A DNA stretch of 64,000 bases, from contig JASGHE010000004.1 in NCBI GenBank assembly GCA_047602475.1, forward strand, positions 186,001 through 250,000. Direction: 5' to 3'. The notes beneath the pieces were generated by a model that did not search any database, was not told where the DNA came from, and worked only from the letters and a program-made list of their open reading frames with translations. This document shows, in pieces, positions 41,496 to 50,259 of this stretch (positions within the stretch are counted from its first letter, which is position 1; every line of letters begins with the position of its first letter). Position numbers and translations under genes: made by a program. The DNA comes from JAEUIE01 sp047602475. GTDB taxonomy: Bacteria; Planctomycetota; Planctomycetia; Gemmatales; HRBIN36.

Positions 41496-41918
41496 ATGCG
41501 CAAGAGCCTTGAGCAGTTGATAAAAGATCGGGCAAGACATTGCTGTGAATATTGCCTTCTCCCTGATTCTGACGAGGTCAAGGCCTTTCAGATTGATCAC
41601 ATCATAGCAGAAAAACATCGAGGTTTGACTGTTCCTGAGAATCTTGCTTACTCCTGTCCATCGTGCAATTGGTTCAAAGGCTCGAATATCGCAGGGTTTG
41701 ATCCGGATCGTGCTGATCAAGTGCCAATATTGCTTTTCAATCCTCGGCGTGATGTTTGGAATGAACATTTCGTAGTTCAAGGCGCACACATCCAGGGGAA
41801 GACAGCAACTGGAAGGGCGACTGTGTTTGTTCTTCGTATGAACAGTGAAAATCCGTTGATAATAAGATCCAGTCTCCTTGAAGAAGGCCTCTATCCCCCT
41901 CCCCACTACCAACCCTAG
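41496..41918 (+). CDS. HNH endonuclease family protein
   Basis: A 140-residue nuclease. The zinc-binding pairs are HCCEYC near residue 15 and SCPSCN near residue 52. The catalytic motif is FQIDHIIAEKHRG with D-H, followed by the Asn-containing LTVPENLAYSC. This is the layout of small bacterial HNH enzymes that cut or nick DNA, found in defence systems, mobile elements and restriction-like genes. The C-terminal 75 residues are not recognisable. It directly follows the 87-residue gene and is followed three bases later by the RND pump gene, to which it is not functionally related as far as can be seen. Confidence 0.88.
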   Translation: MRKSLEQLIKDRARHCCEYCLLPDSDEVKAFQIDHIIAEKHRGLTVPENLAYSCPSCNWFKGSNIAGFDPDRADQVPILLFNPRRDVWNEHFVVQGAHIQGKTATGRATVFVLRMNSENPLIIRSSLLEEGLYPPPHYQP

Positions 41919-41921
41919 CCC

Positions 41922-44900
41922 ATGTCCCTCTCCGACCTCAGCATTCGTAACCCCGTCTTCGCCGTCATGCTGGCGGCGGCGATGATCGTCTTTGGCTGGC
42001 TCGGCTACCGGGAGATGGGCGTCAGCCAGTTTCCGGAGATCGACTTTCCGGTTATCAGCATCACCATCACTCGTGAGGCGGCCAGCCCGGATATTATGGA
42101 TGGCGATGTGACCAGCTTCGTCGAGGAAGCGGTGGCCGGTGTCGAAGGGGTAGACTATGTGATGTCCCGGTCGCTGGAAGGCACCAGCCTGGTGACGATC
42201 TTCTTCCGGCTCGATCGCAGCATCGATGTGGCCATGCAGGATGTCAGCAACGCCATCTCGGCTGCCCGGCGGAAGCTGCCTCAGGACATCGATCCGCCAG
42301 TCATCGCCAAGGTGAACCCGAACGACTTGCCGATCATGTGGCTGGCTCTCTCCGGCCCGGTGCCGTTGCATGTCATCAGCGACTTTGCCGAGAAGGGCTT
42401 CAAGGAACGGCTGGCGACCATTCACGGTGTCGGCGGCGTGCAGTTCGGCGGGCTGCAATCACGCAACATCCGCATCTGGCTCGATGCGGAGAAGCTTGCC
42501 AGCTACAACCTCGCCGTCGATGAGGTGCTTGATTCGCTCAAACGACAACATGCCGAGTTGCCCGCAGGCTACCTGCAATCGAGGCTGGTCGAACTCAACG
42601 TCCGCACGATGGGTGAAGCCTATTCGCTGAAGGAACTGGAGAATCTGGTCATCGCCCAGAAAGATGGCCAGCCCATCCATCTGAACAACGTCGCCGTTGT
42701 CGAAGATGGCATGGAGGACAAGCGCAGCCTGGCCCGGTTCAACCGCATGCCTGCAGTGGCGGTCGGGGTTCGCAAGGCGGTGGGTGGCAACCTCGTCTCG
42801 GTGTGCGAGAACGTCAAGAATGCTCTACCCGAACTTCGGAAGTTGCTTCCTCCCGGGGTAAAGCTCGATATCCCGGTCGATTACTCGATCTTCGTTCGGG
42901 AGAATGTTGCTGAACTGCAACTGACCCTCGTTCTGGGCATCCTTTTGACCGCTGTCGTCTGTTTCCTTTTCCTCGGTTCGCTCGGGACGACGATCAACAT
43001 CTGTCTATCGATTCCCACCTCGCTGCTGGGAACCTTCTTCTTCATTCGTTATGGCGTCAAGATGCTGGGCATGGAGCCGTTCACGATCAACCTCATGACG
43101 CTACTGGGCCTCTCCCTCTCAGTCGGTGTCGTCGTCGATGACGCGATCCTGGTGCTGGAGAACATCTACCGGCACCGTGAGAAGCGCAAGGGAAAGACGA
43201 AGGCTGAAGACGACATCGAACGCAAGAAGGCTGCCCTTTATCGTGCGCGGGAAATCACCTTCGCCGCCCTGGCTGCCACTCTCTCCATCGTTGCTATCTT
43301 CCTCCCCGTCGCCTTCATGAAAGGCACCATCGGCAAATTCTTCTTCCAGTTCGGTGTGACGGTCAGCGTGGCGGTGCTGCTTTCACTCGTCTGTTCATTG
43401 ACGATGACGCCGATGTTGTGTGCCTTATTTCTCAACGTCAAAGACAAGTACGCCAAGCGGCCACGACCGTCTAAGTGGAACCTCGCTATTGTGGCGGGGT
43501 TACTTGCCATCCTCATCGGCACCGGCCTGCGCCTCTTCGCCAAGCCGGGCACTATTGCCGAACCGGCGGGATGGTGGTTACTCAATGGCATACAGCATCT
43601 CTTGAACTGGCTGCATCTTCCCGGAGCGGGCTTGTTCATTCCTCTCGGCGTGGATCGCGCACATCTCATCGCCCTCTGGGCCGGTCAGTTGATTGGCGAG
43701 TTTCTTCTCATTGGCCTCTTCGTTCGCTATGCCACCACGGTCTACTGGGCGATTGATCGCTTCGTCATCAGCCTGTTCATCCTTCGCCCGGTTGATGCGT
43801 TTCTGCACTGGCTCTCCCGGGCTTATGGCGAATCACTCCGTTGGGCACTTGCAGCCTGGCCGATCATCTTGGCCATCAGTGGTGGCCTGGTCCTCATCGC
43901 CGGCTGGATGATCTACGCCAATGTGCTGGGCACCGAACTGGTTCCGAGCGAAGATCAAAGCCGTTTCATCGTCCGCATCATCTGTCCGGTCGGAGCCAGC
44001 ATCAGCCAGGTCGATCAACTTCTTCAGGAATGCGAAGGTATTCTCGTCAATCAGCCCGAAGTGCTGGGCCTGCTCACCACAGTCGCCACCGAGCCGGGTC
44101 AGCTCATGAACGAAGCTGACATCTTCGTGCAGCTCTATCCCCATGATGAACGGAAACTGAATCAGAAACAGATCATTGCTCAGGTGCGCGAGGCTCTGGA
44201 TCAGGTGCGGGATGTCCGCATCGTCGTCCGTGATCTTTCCACCGAAGGCTTCACTGCTCAGAGTGGCGATCCAATCGACTTTGCCCTTCAAGGCGACTGG
44301 GTGAAACTCCCCGGCAAAGCGAGGCAGATCATGGACGAGATGCGTGCCACCGGCCTCGTACAGGATGTCGATTGCGATTATCGTCCCGGCATGACCGAGC
44401 TACAGATCGTCCCCAACCGCAACAAGCTCTCCATCGTGCAAATCCCAGCCCAGAAGGTCGCAGACAGCATCAGCCTGCTCGTCGGCGGCCAGCGTGTCGC
44501 CAAGTTCACTGACCGGGGCAGACGCTACGATGTCCGCGCCCGGCTCCAGTCTATCCAGCGCGCCTCGCCCGATCAGATCAATCCGCTCCTCATCCGTGCC
44601 GGCGGCAATCGCCTGGTTCCACTCGTCGATCTGATCGATAAGCAGACCATCGCCACGCTGCCGGTCATTCACCGCTTCGCCTATCAGCGCAAGATCGAGA
44701 TCACCGCCAGCCCCGCGCCCGGTGTCTCGCAGGGCGACGCGCTCGAAGCCTGCCGGGCGATCATGCTCAAACACCTTCCGCCTGAGGAAGGGCATGTCGT
44801 CGAGCTCGGCAACTCGCTGGCCATGCGGGAAACGATCCGCAGCCTCGTCTTTGCTCTGATCCTCGGCATCATGGTCGCCTACATGATTCTCGGTGTGCAG

Positions 44901-45425
44901 TTCGCCTCGTTCGTCCACCCGCTCACGGTGCTGCTGGCTATGCCCTTCGCCGTCACTGGAGCCTTCGTCACCCTCTGGTGGGGCGGCGATACGCTTAACA
45001 TGATGAGCATGATCGGCCTGGTGCTTCTCATGGGATTGGTGAAGAAGAACTCCATCATCCTTGTTGATTACACCAACCAGGTGCGTGAAGGCAAAGCTGA
45101 TGAATTGACCCAGGGCGACGAGAAACCCAAAGATGAAGTCGAAGGGATGCTTTCTCCCCGCTTCGTGATGACACCGAGCGAAGCCGTACTGAAAGCCTGC
45201 CCTATCCGTCTGCGACCAATCTTAATGACCAGCATCGCCACCGTCGCCGGCGCCATCCCCGCCGCCTTCGGCCTCGGCTCCGGCGCCGAGACCCGCGCCC
45301 CGATGGCTAAGGCCATCATCGGCGGCATCATGCTCTCCACGCTCGTCACCCTCTATCTGGTGCCTGTGTTCTATGTGCTGGTCGAACGTCTACGCACCGG
45401 AGCGGGGAAGATGGTATCAAAGTAG
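41922..45425 (+). CDS. RND-family efflux pump permease (AcrB/MexF-like), enlarged
   Basis: A 1167-residue inner-membrane transporter of the HAE1/RND type, longer than the usual about 1030-1050. The start MSLSDLSIRNPVFAVMLAAAMIVFGWLGYREM and the FPEIDFP motif are typical. The proton-relay pair is in LSLSVGVVVDDAILVLENIYRH. The second-half relay Lys lies in LVLLMGLVKKNSIILVDYTNQ. Extra length lies between residues about 505 and 640, where two to three additional hydrophobic segments occur between the first and second halves (NLAIVAGLLAILIGTGLRL, FIPLGVDRAHLIALWAG, GEFLLIGLFVRYATTVYWAI). No membrane-fusion (HlyD-like) or TolC gene is adjacent. The TAG stop at 45423-45425 lies inside repeat Rep-B. 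Confidence 0.92.
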   Translation: MSLSDLSIRNPVFAVMLAAAMIVFGWLGYREMGVSQFPEIDFPVISITITREAASPDIMDGDVTSFVEEAVAGVEGVDYVMSRSLEGTSLVTIFFRLDRSIDVAMQDVSNAISAARRKLPQDIDPPVIAKVNPNDLPIMWLALSGPVPLHVISDFAEKGFKERLATIHGVGGVQFGGLQSRNIRIWLDAEKLASYNLAVDEVLDSLKRQHAELPAGYLQSRLVELNVRTMGEAYSLKELENLVIAQKDGQPIHLNNVAVVEDGMEDKRSLARFNRMPAVAVGVRKAVGGNLVSVCENVKNALPELRKLLPPGVKLDIPVDYSIFVRENVAELQLTLVLGILLTAVVCFLFLGSLGTTINICLSIPTSLLGTFFFIRYGVKMLGMEPFTINLMTLLGLSLSVGVVVDDAILVLENIYRHREKRKGKTKAEDDIERKKAALYRAREITFAALAATLSIVAIFLPVAFMKGTIGKFFFQFGVTVSVAVLLSLVCSLTMTPMLCALFLNVKDKYAKRPRPSKWNLAIVAGLLAILIGTGLRLFAKPGTIAEPAGWWLLNGIQHLLNWLHLPGAGLFIPLGVDRAHLIALWAGQLIGEFLLIGLFVRYATTVYWAIDRFVISLFILRPVDAFLHWLSRAYGESLRWALAAWPIILAISGGLVLIAGWMIYANVLGTELVPSEDQSRFIVRIICPVGASISQVDQLLQECEGILVNQPEVLGLLTTVATEPGQLMNEADIFVQLYPHDERKLNQKQIIAQVREALDQVRDVRIVVRDLSTEGFTAQSGDPIDFALQGDWVKLPGKARQIMDEMRATGLVQDVDCDYRPGMTELQIVPNRNKLSIVQIPAQKVADSISLLVGGQRVAKFTDRGRRYDVRARLQSIQRASPDQINPLLIRAGGNRLVPLVDLIDKQTIATLPVIHRFAYQRKIEITASPAPGVSQGDALEACRAIMLKHLPPEEGHVVELGNSLAMRETIRSLVFALILGIMVAYMILGVQFASFVHPLTVLLAMPFAVTGAFVTLWWGGDTLNMMSMIGLVLLMGLVKKNSIILVDYTNQVREGKADELTQGDEKPKDEVEGMLSPRFVMTPSEAVLKACPIRLRPILMTSIATVAGAIPAAFGLGSGAETRAPMAKAIIGGIMLSTLVTLYLVPVFYVLVERLRTGAGKMVSK

Positions 45426-45523
45426 GGCACGCTGTGCGTGCCTCTCAACAGCTCTGTCTCTTCCCTATAAATCCCCATCGTAAGCACGTCAAGCGACTGA
45501 GCGGCACGCACAGCGTGCCCTAC
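45422..45523 (+). repeat. Rep-B mirrored hairpin pair, copy 3
   Basis: Left end GTAGGGCACGCTGTGCGTGC and right end GGCACGCACAGCGTGCCCTA, with the three-base loops TGT and ACA. The stop codon of the RND pump gene is its TAG. It lies between the convergent RND and pgi genes. Confidence 0.9.
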
Positions 45524-45533
45524 GAGTATTTCC

Positions 45534-47039
45534 CTACTCCGCCGTGTTCTTCTTGTTAATATCCTGGCTGGCAGCCACCCTTAATATCGACATCATGTTC
45601 CGCTTGTAAGCTTCCACGCCGGGCTGCCCATAGGGGTTGATCCCCATCAACTTGCCTTCCACCACTGTCGCCAGCATCAGCATCTGCATCAACTGCCCGA
45701 TGTTGTACTCCGACAGTGTCGGCAGCGTGATCTCACATGTCGGCCGAGCCACCTCAGCATAGGCGGCATTCGTCCCCTGGTTGGCCGCCTGCATCAGGTT
45801 GAGATAACTCCGCCGGCTGAACTCGTTGAGGCCGTCTTCATTACGATCCGACATACCGATCGAGATCGGCCCTGCCTTGGGCGTCTTCACGGTCACGTTG
45901 ATGATGAGCTTGTCCCGCTTGCCTTCTTGGAACTGCTGCCCACGAGAGTGCAGATCACGAGTCATCACCGAAGTCAGCGGCGTCGCCCCCCGGCCTTGTT
46001 TACCGAGGCTCTCCGCCATCAGTTGATCGTACCACATGCCGAGCGCTTCGAGCTTCTTCGACCAGACCGCCATCACCCGCACCGACTTAGACCTCTCCTC
46101 GGTCATCAGATGACAGACCGCCGCAAACTGCAGCACCAGGTTACGCTCGAACGGCTCCTCAAGGAAGTTGCGGGTGATACTCGACGCCCCCTGAAGCAAC
46201 GCACGAATATCCAACCCCATCAGCCCGGCCGGAAGCAACCCGACCGCCGAGAAGATCGAAAAACGGCCTCCGACACGATCAGGGATAGTGAAGATTTCAT
46301 CGTCGCTGTACCCCTGCGATTTCATCAGCTTGCGTAGAGGCGAATCGCCGGGGCCGGTGACCGGGATCATCAACGTCTTGGCCAGTTCCGACTTCGGTCC
46401 ATAGAGTTCAGCCGCCTCCTTGCGAAAGACCCGCAGCGCCGCAGCCGTCTCTATCGTCTTGCCGCTCTTGCTGATCACCACCGTCGCCCAGCGATCCTGT
46501 TGACTGTCCGGCGACAGGCATGTCGTCTGGAAGAGTTCCAGCAACTCCTGTAACCCATCGTTATCGACATTGTTCCCCTCGAAATAAAATCGGGGGATGC
46601 CGAGCCGAGTCTCAAAGGGCAGTTCGTTGTGGTACAGGTTCCGCAGCGCCTCAAAGAGCGCCTTGGCTCCCATGTACGAACCGCCGATGCCAAGGATGAG
46701 GATGCGGTCGCACTGCTCGCGCAGCCTCGATGCCACCGCCTGGATGCGGCCCAGTTCGCTCTTCTCCTTGTTCTTGCGTAGTTCGCCGAGCAGCTTGTCG
46801 GGCAAATCGATGAAGCCGCTATCGAGCGGCTTGGTCTGGCTGGAAACCTCTATGAGTTCCCGCTCACTCGCTACCTGCCCCTTCATCTGCATCATCACCG
46901 GCATGATGGCCTTGAGCCGGGCCGGTGTCAGGAACTGCTGGTTCTGCATTTCGACCAGCGGCTTCCACTCATCTTCAGGCCGTGGCTGATTGAGCAAGCC
47001 CTGATAATTGAACGAGATCGTCTCGTCGGGTAACTGCAT
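45534..47039 (-). CDS. pgi: Glucose-6-phosphate isomerase
   Basis: A 501-residue cytoplasmic enzyme that interconverts glucose 6-phosphate and fructose 6-phosphate. The nucleotide-free sugar-isomerase folds are marked by ILGIGGSYMGAKALFEAL, TVVISKSGKTIETAAALRVF and VGGRFSIFSAVGLLPAGLMG, with the catalytic Glu and Lys in the expected places. Its length fits bacterial pgi. It is divergent from apgM at 47280, so two glycolytic steps share one upstream region; that region contains repeat Rep-A. The 3' end converges with the RND gene. Confidence 0.95.
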   Translation of the reverse strand: MQLPDETISFNYQGLLNQPRPEDEWKPLVEMQNQQFLTPARLKAIMPVMMQMKGQVASERELIEVSSQTKPLDSGFIDLPDKLLGELRKNKEKSELGRIQAVASRLREQCDRILILGIGGSYMGAKALFEALRNLYHNELPFETRLGIPRFYFEGNNVDNDGLQELLELFQTTCLSPDSQQDRWATVVISKSGKTIETAAALRVFRKEAAELYGPKSELAKTLMIPVTGPGDSPLRKLMKSQGYSDDEIFTIPDRVGGRFSIFSAVGLLPAGLMGLDIRALLQGASSITRNFLEEPFERNLVLQFAAVCHLMTEERSKSVRVMAVWSKKLEALGMWYDQLMAESLGKQGRGATPLTSVMTRDLHSRGQQFQEGKRDKLIINVTVKTPKAGPISIGMSDRNEDGLNEFSRRSYLNLMQAANQGTNAAYAEVARPTCEITLPTLSEYNIGQLMQMLMLATVVEGKLMGINPYGQPGVEAYKRNMMSILRVAASQDINKKNTAE

Positions 47040-47085
47040 TTCTCATGTCCCTGGGGAAAGACGAGACTGTTAAACACTCTACAGC

Positions 47086-47185
47086 TGTGGCAGGGTCATG
47101 CATGTACTCATGCATGACCCTGCGAAACTGCTGAGCTATTGCACATCCAGCAGGGTCATTCGGAGTACCGAATAACCCTGCCACA
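47086..47185 (+). repeat. Rep-A mirrored hairpin pair, copy 3, between divergent starts
   Basis: Hairpin 1: arms 47091-47103 and 47110-47122, perfect 13 bp (CAGGGTCATGCAT), loop GTACTC. Hairpin 2: arms 47151-47162 and 47169-47180, one mismatch, loop GAGTAC. The spacer contains TTGCACATCC. It lies between two divergent starts, so a transcription-terminator role is unlikely. Confidence 0.9.
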
Positions 47186-47279
47186 CATATTTCATCTGCC
47201 AAGCAGGGCTGGGCACTCACAAGCATAGCTCTTATTGTGAACCTGTGTCGTCTCTTTTTTACCTAGAGTTCCAGACAGC

Positions 47280-48485
47280 ATGCACCAGCACGACCTGATT
47301 CGCAGCCTTCGAGAAAAGTCATCCAGCAAAATAGTCCTCGTCGTGGCTGACGGCCTGGGCGGATTGCCCCTGGAACCGGGTGGCAGCACCGAACTGGAGT
47401 CCGCCTCCACCCCCCACTTAGACGAAGCAGCCCGGCTCGGCGTGTGTGGCCTCAGCACCCCCGTTCTGCCCGGCATCACCCCCGGCAGCGGCCCCGGCCA
47501 CCTCGCTCTCTTCGGCTACGATCCTTTGGAACACCAGATTGGCCGTGGCGTGCTCGAAGCGCTGGGCATCAACTTTGCCGTCGGCCCCAAGGATGTCGCC
47601 ATCCGGGGTAACTTTGTCACCGTCGATGCGGAAGGTTTGATCAGCGACCGCCGGGCGGGACGACCCACCACCGAACGCTGCGTCGCCATGTGCAAGAAGA
47701 TGAGCACGATCAAAATCCCCGGCGTCGAGATCTTCGTCGAGCCGGTCAAGGAACACCGTTTCGTTCTCGTCCTGCGTGCCGCCGGGCTGGGTGATAAGGT
47801 CAACGATACCGATCCCCAGGCGGTCGGTGTCAAGCCCCTCGAAGCCAAGGGCCAGGATGCTGCCTCCAAGAAAACCGCTGACCTGGTGAACAAGTTCATC
47901 GAAGCAGCCGGGAAGGTTCTTTCCGGCGATGCCCCCACCAACATGGTCACTCTCCGTGGCTTCGCCAAGCTCCCCGCCATCCCCACCATGGAAGATGTCT
48001 ACGGCCTGCGTGCCTGTGCCATCGCCGTCTACCCGATGTACAAAGGCCTCGCCCGCCTCGTCAACATGACCATCTCCGATTGTGGCAACACCCTCGCCGA
48101 GCAGGTCAACACGCTGGAGAAGCTCTGGGATCAGTACGACTTCTTCTTCCTGCACTACAAGTACACCGACAGCACCGGCGAAGATGGCAACTTCGACGCC
48201 AAGGTGAAAGCCATCGAAGCCCTCGATGCTGAGATTCCGAGAATGCGAGCGCTGAAGCCCGATGTCTTCATCGTCACCGGCGACCACAGTACGCCGAGCA
48301 AGATGAAGAGCCACTCCTGGCACCCCGTGCCGACGCTGCTCGCCGCCGACACCTGCCGTACCGACGCCGTCACCGCCTTCAGCGAAGCCGCCTGCCTCTT
48401 CGGCGGCCTCGGCCACTTCCAGGCGAAACACCTGATGCTGCTAGCGATGGCCCATGCCAACCGCTTCGGCAAGTACGGAGCGTAA
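47280..48485 (+). CDS. apgM: Cofactor-independent phosphoglycerate mutase, archaeal type
   Basis: A 401-residue metalloenzyme converting 3- to 2-phosphoglycerate. It matches the archaeal-type (ApgM) branch of the alkaline phosphatase superfamily: VVADGLGGLPLEPGG, TPHLDEAARLGVCG, and GSGPGHLALFGYDP with the phosphorylated Ser region. Further matches are RGNFVTVD and, near the C-terminus, VTGDHSTPSKMKSHSWHPVP, whose Asp and His residues bind metal. The bacterial type (GpmI) is longer, about 510 residues, so the assignment is clear. It is divergent from pgi. A weak ribosome site precedes the ATG. Confidence 0.93.
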   Translation: MHQHDLIRSLREKSSSKIVLVVADGLGGLPLEPGGSTELESASTPHLDEAARLGVCGLSTPVLPGITPGSGPGHLALFGYDPLEHQIGRGVLEALGINFAVGPKDVAIRGNFVTVDAEGLISDRRAGRPTTERCVAMCKKMSTIKIPGVEIFVEPVKEHRFVLVLRAAGLGDKVNDTDPQAVGVKPLEAKGQDAASKKTADLVNKFIEAAGKVLSGDAPTNMVTLRGFAKLPAIPTMEDVYGLRACAIAVYPMYKGLARLVNMTISDCGNTLAEQVNTLEKLWDQYDFFFLHYKYTDSTGEDGNFDAKVKAIEALDAEIPRMRALKPDVFIVTGDHSTPSKMKSHSWHPVPTLLAADTCRTDAVTAFSEAACLFGGLGHFQAKHLMLLAMAHANRFGKYGA

Positions 48486-48495
48486 GGACGCAATG

Positions 48496-48572
48496 CCATG
48501 ACAGCCTGAAGCGCAAGCGAGGGGCGCGTGCAATCGCAAGGCCCCCCTCGCTAACGCTTCAGGCTGCCATGG
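48496..48572 (+). repeat. Rep-C palindromic repeat, copy 3
   Basis: Begins CCATGACAGCCTGAAGCGC and ends CGCTTCAGGCTGCCATGG, a long inverted repeat with CGAGGGG/CCCCTCG inner arms. It lies just after the apgM stop codon. Confidence 0.88.
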
Positions 48573-48611
48573 TGATGGCACCTATACTACGCTTCAACTG
48601 AGGAAGCACCC

Positions 48612-49032
48612 ATGCCCCAACCACCACCCACACCCTTCCGCATCGAGGCCTTCCGCCTCAAACCGAGTCAAGACCTATCCCTCGAAATCAAACGCTTCGT
48701 CGAAAGCAAACACATCGAAGCCGGCGTGCTCCTGAGCGGTGTGGGCAGTCTGAAGAAAGCCGTCATCCGCTATGCTGATCAACCGGCAGTGCGCCACCAT
48801 CGAGCGAAAAATGGAGATCGTTTCCCTCAACGGCACCGTTTCGATGCATGGCAGCCACATCCATCTAGCCGTCTCACTCGGCACCGGCGAATGCCTCGGC
48901 GGCCATCTCCTCGAAGGCTGCCTCGTCTACACTACGGCAGAGATCGTTCTCGGCGTCATGAACGACATGCGATTCGTAAGACAGCCCTGTGCTGAGTCAG
49001 GGTTCAAGGAACTGGTGGTCGAACGACGGTGA
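48612..49032 (+). pseudogene. PPC/DUF296-domain protein with a +1 frameshift
   Basis: The PPC (DUF296) domain is split over two frames. The first frame (from the ATG at 48612, with GAGGA upstream) gives SRFVESKHIEAGVL-type residues, namely KRFVESKHIEAGVLLSGVGS and IRYADQPAV. It then runs into unrelated residues. The second frame continues from about 48795 with TIERKMEIVSLNGTVS, HGSHIHLAVSLG, GGHLLEGCLVYTTAEIV and ends at 49032. Removing one base near 48794-48800 (CGCCACC to CGCACC) joins them into 139 residues with all DUF296 motifs, including the conserved His residues for metal. Such proteins bind DNA in plants (AHL) and occur as single-domain proteins in bacteria. Real decay or a sequence error both fit. 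Confidence 0.82.
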
Positions 49033-49061
49033 AGTAAGAAGAGCCACGCAAAGCCTATGCA

Positions 49062-50018
49062 TTAATCGAACGGACTATTACCATCCAACTCCTCGCTACC
49101 CTGCCAGGTAATGAATGGCCAGAGTTGTTTCATGTCGAATGGCTGATGCCTGCCACTTCTCACAGTCCCATCGGCAAACAGGTATTTGATTCTATTGCCT
49201 TCACCCGGACCTCCTTTTCCACCAAGCAGCCAGCCAGTAAGAGGTGCAGGAAACCGATTCACTGGAGGCCCTACTAAGAGTGGCAGATCCTTCTGAACCT
49301 GCAAGTCCGCTGGCGAAGTCCAGGGCACCGGAGTCAGCGGTGCAATCGCCGCTATTACCGTATTCGACAGCCCATCCTTCTTGGCAGCTTCCGTCAGACT
49401 TCGCTGCTTCCCGATCTCAAAGAGAGTCTCCGGACCTACAAGCAGTTGAAAGTAGGTGTACCCCGCCGGAGCTTCCCGGCCATATTTAGGCATCCGGTAG
49501 CAGTCCGGCATCAACGGCAGAAGAGTGATGTTGTGCGCACTATCCCACGGCTCATCGAGATGAAATCGCTGATATAGTTCTTCCTTGCCCAAATAGGGCA
49601 GCAGATGCACCCGCCAGCTCAGTAGGGGCTTGTTCTCTGATGATAAGTTCGCCACCTGAGGCAGGTAGTGAAAATCGGCATCGTAATTGTGCATCGCAAT
49701 GGCAATGTTTCGCAGCTTTTCACCTACCTGCATGGAAGTTGAACCGACAGCATACATGGTGGCTACGATGAGAATCGGCGAAAAAAGAAACAAACCAATG
49801 AATGACAACAGCACAAACCCGAGGCTGCAGTGAATCAACTTGGCAATCAGATACTTCGACGCTTTCCACCACTTGCACAAGAGTGATATCGTCAACGCTC
49901 CCCAGACGCTGAAGACGGCAACTTCAATAGCAGCCACGATACTGTAAATGCCAGTACCACAAATCAGCGCCACGAGGCCGAGGTAGGCCAGAAAATTACG
50001 ATTGTCTTTCGTAGTCAT
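49062..50018 (-). CDS. Membrane protein with DUF1559-like domain
   Basis: A 318-residue protein with two to three membrane segments in the first about 100 residues (FLAYLGLVALICGTGIYSIV, VAVFSVWGALTISLL, LGFVLLSFIGLFLFSPILIV). They are followed by a DUF1559-like domain (about 105-310). Marks are KLRNIAIAMHNYDADFHYLPQV, LLSWRVHLLPYLGKEELYQRFHLDEPWDS and the late IKYLFADGTV of the H-X9-DG type. The usual pilin-like leader is replaced by several membrane segments. The frame begins at a TTG at 50051; the ATG at 50018 is the preferred start. Role unknown; it is related in plan to the 25726 gene. Confidence 0.8.
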   Translation of the reverse strand: MTTKDNRNFLAYLGLVALICGTGIYSIVAAIEVAVFSVWGALTISLLCKWWKASKYLIAKLIHCSLGFVLLSFIGLFLFSPILIVATMYAVGSTSMQVGEKLRNIAIAMHNYDADFHYLPQVANLSSENKPLLSWRVHLLPYLGKEELYQRFHLDEPWDSAHNITLLPLMPDCYRMPKYGREAPAGYTYFQLLVGPETLFEIGKQRSLTEAAKKDGLSNTVIAAIAPLTPVPWTSPADLQVQKDLPLLVGPPVNRFPAPLTGWLLGGKGGPGEGNRIKYLFADGTVRSGRHQPFDMKQLWPFITWQGSEELDGNSPFD

Positions 50019-50122
50019 CAAGAATCTTTCACCGATCCAGAACCTTACCAATATCTCAGAACAACGACTTCATACTACCCGGGAACATCGCTTTGCTCAA
50101 TGATTCTCTCATCAAACACAAA

Positions 50123-50181
50123 GAGCCGCGCACGAAGTAAGCGGTCCTGCACACCTTAGCCGCTTACTTCGTGCGCGGCTC
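50123..50181 (+). repeat. Perfect 22-bp inverted repeat between divergent genes
   Basis: Arms 50123-50144 and 50160-50181 (beginning GAGCCGCGCACGAAG) are exact reverse complements, with a 15-base loop. The element lies between the divergent DUF1559-like and TPR-protein genes. No other copy was seen in the window. Confidence 0.9.
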
Positions 50182-50259
50182 CGTTTTCCTCTCGCCTTCC
50201 CCCCCACTCTGCGGTACAGTTCTAAAAGCACGACGCAACTCGATTCCCACAGACACCGC

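Noticed and set aside
47418..48431. Long minus-strand frame (337 codons) antisense to apgM
   Set aside because: Gly/Val/Asp-rich composition typical of the antisense of a GC-rich gene; no motif, and the plus strand encodes a clear ApgM enzyme.
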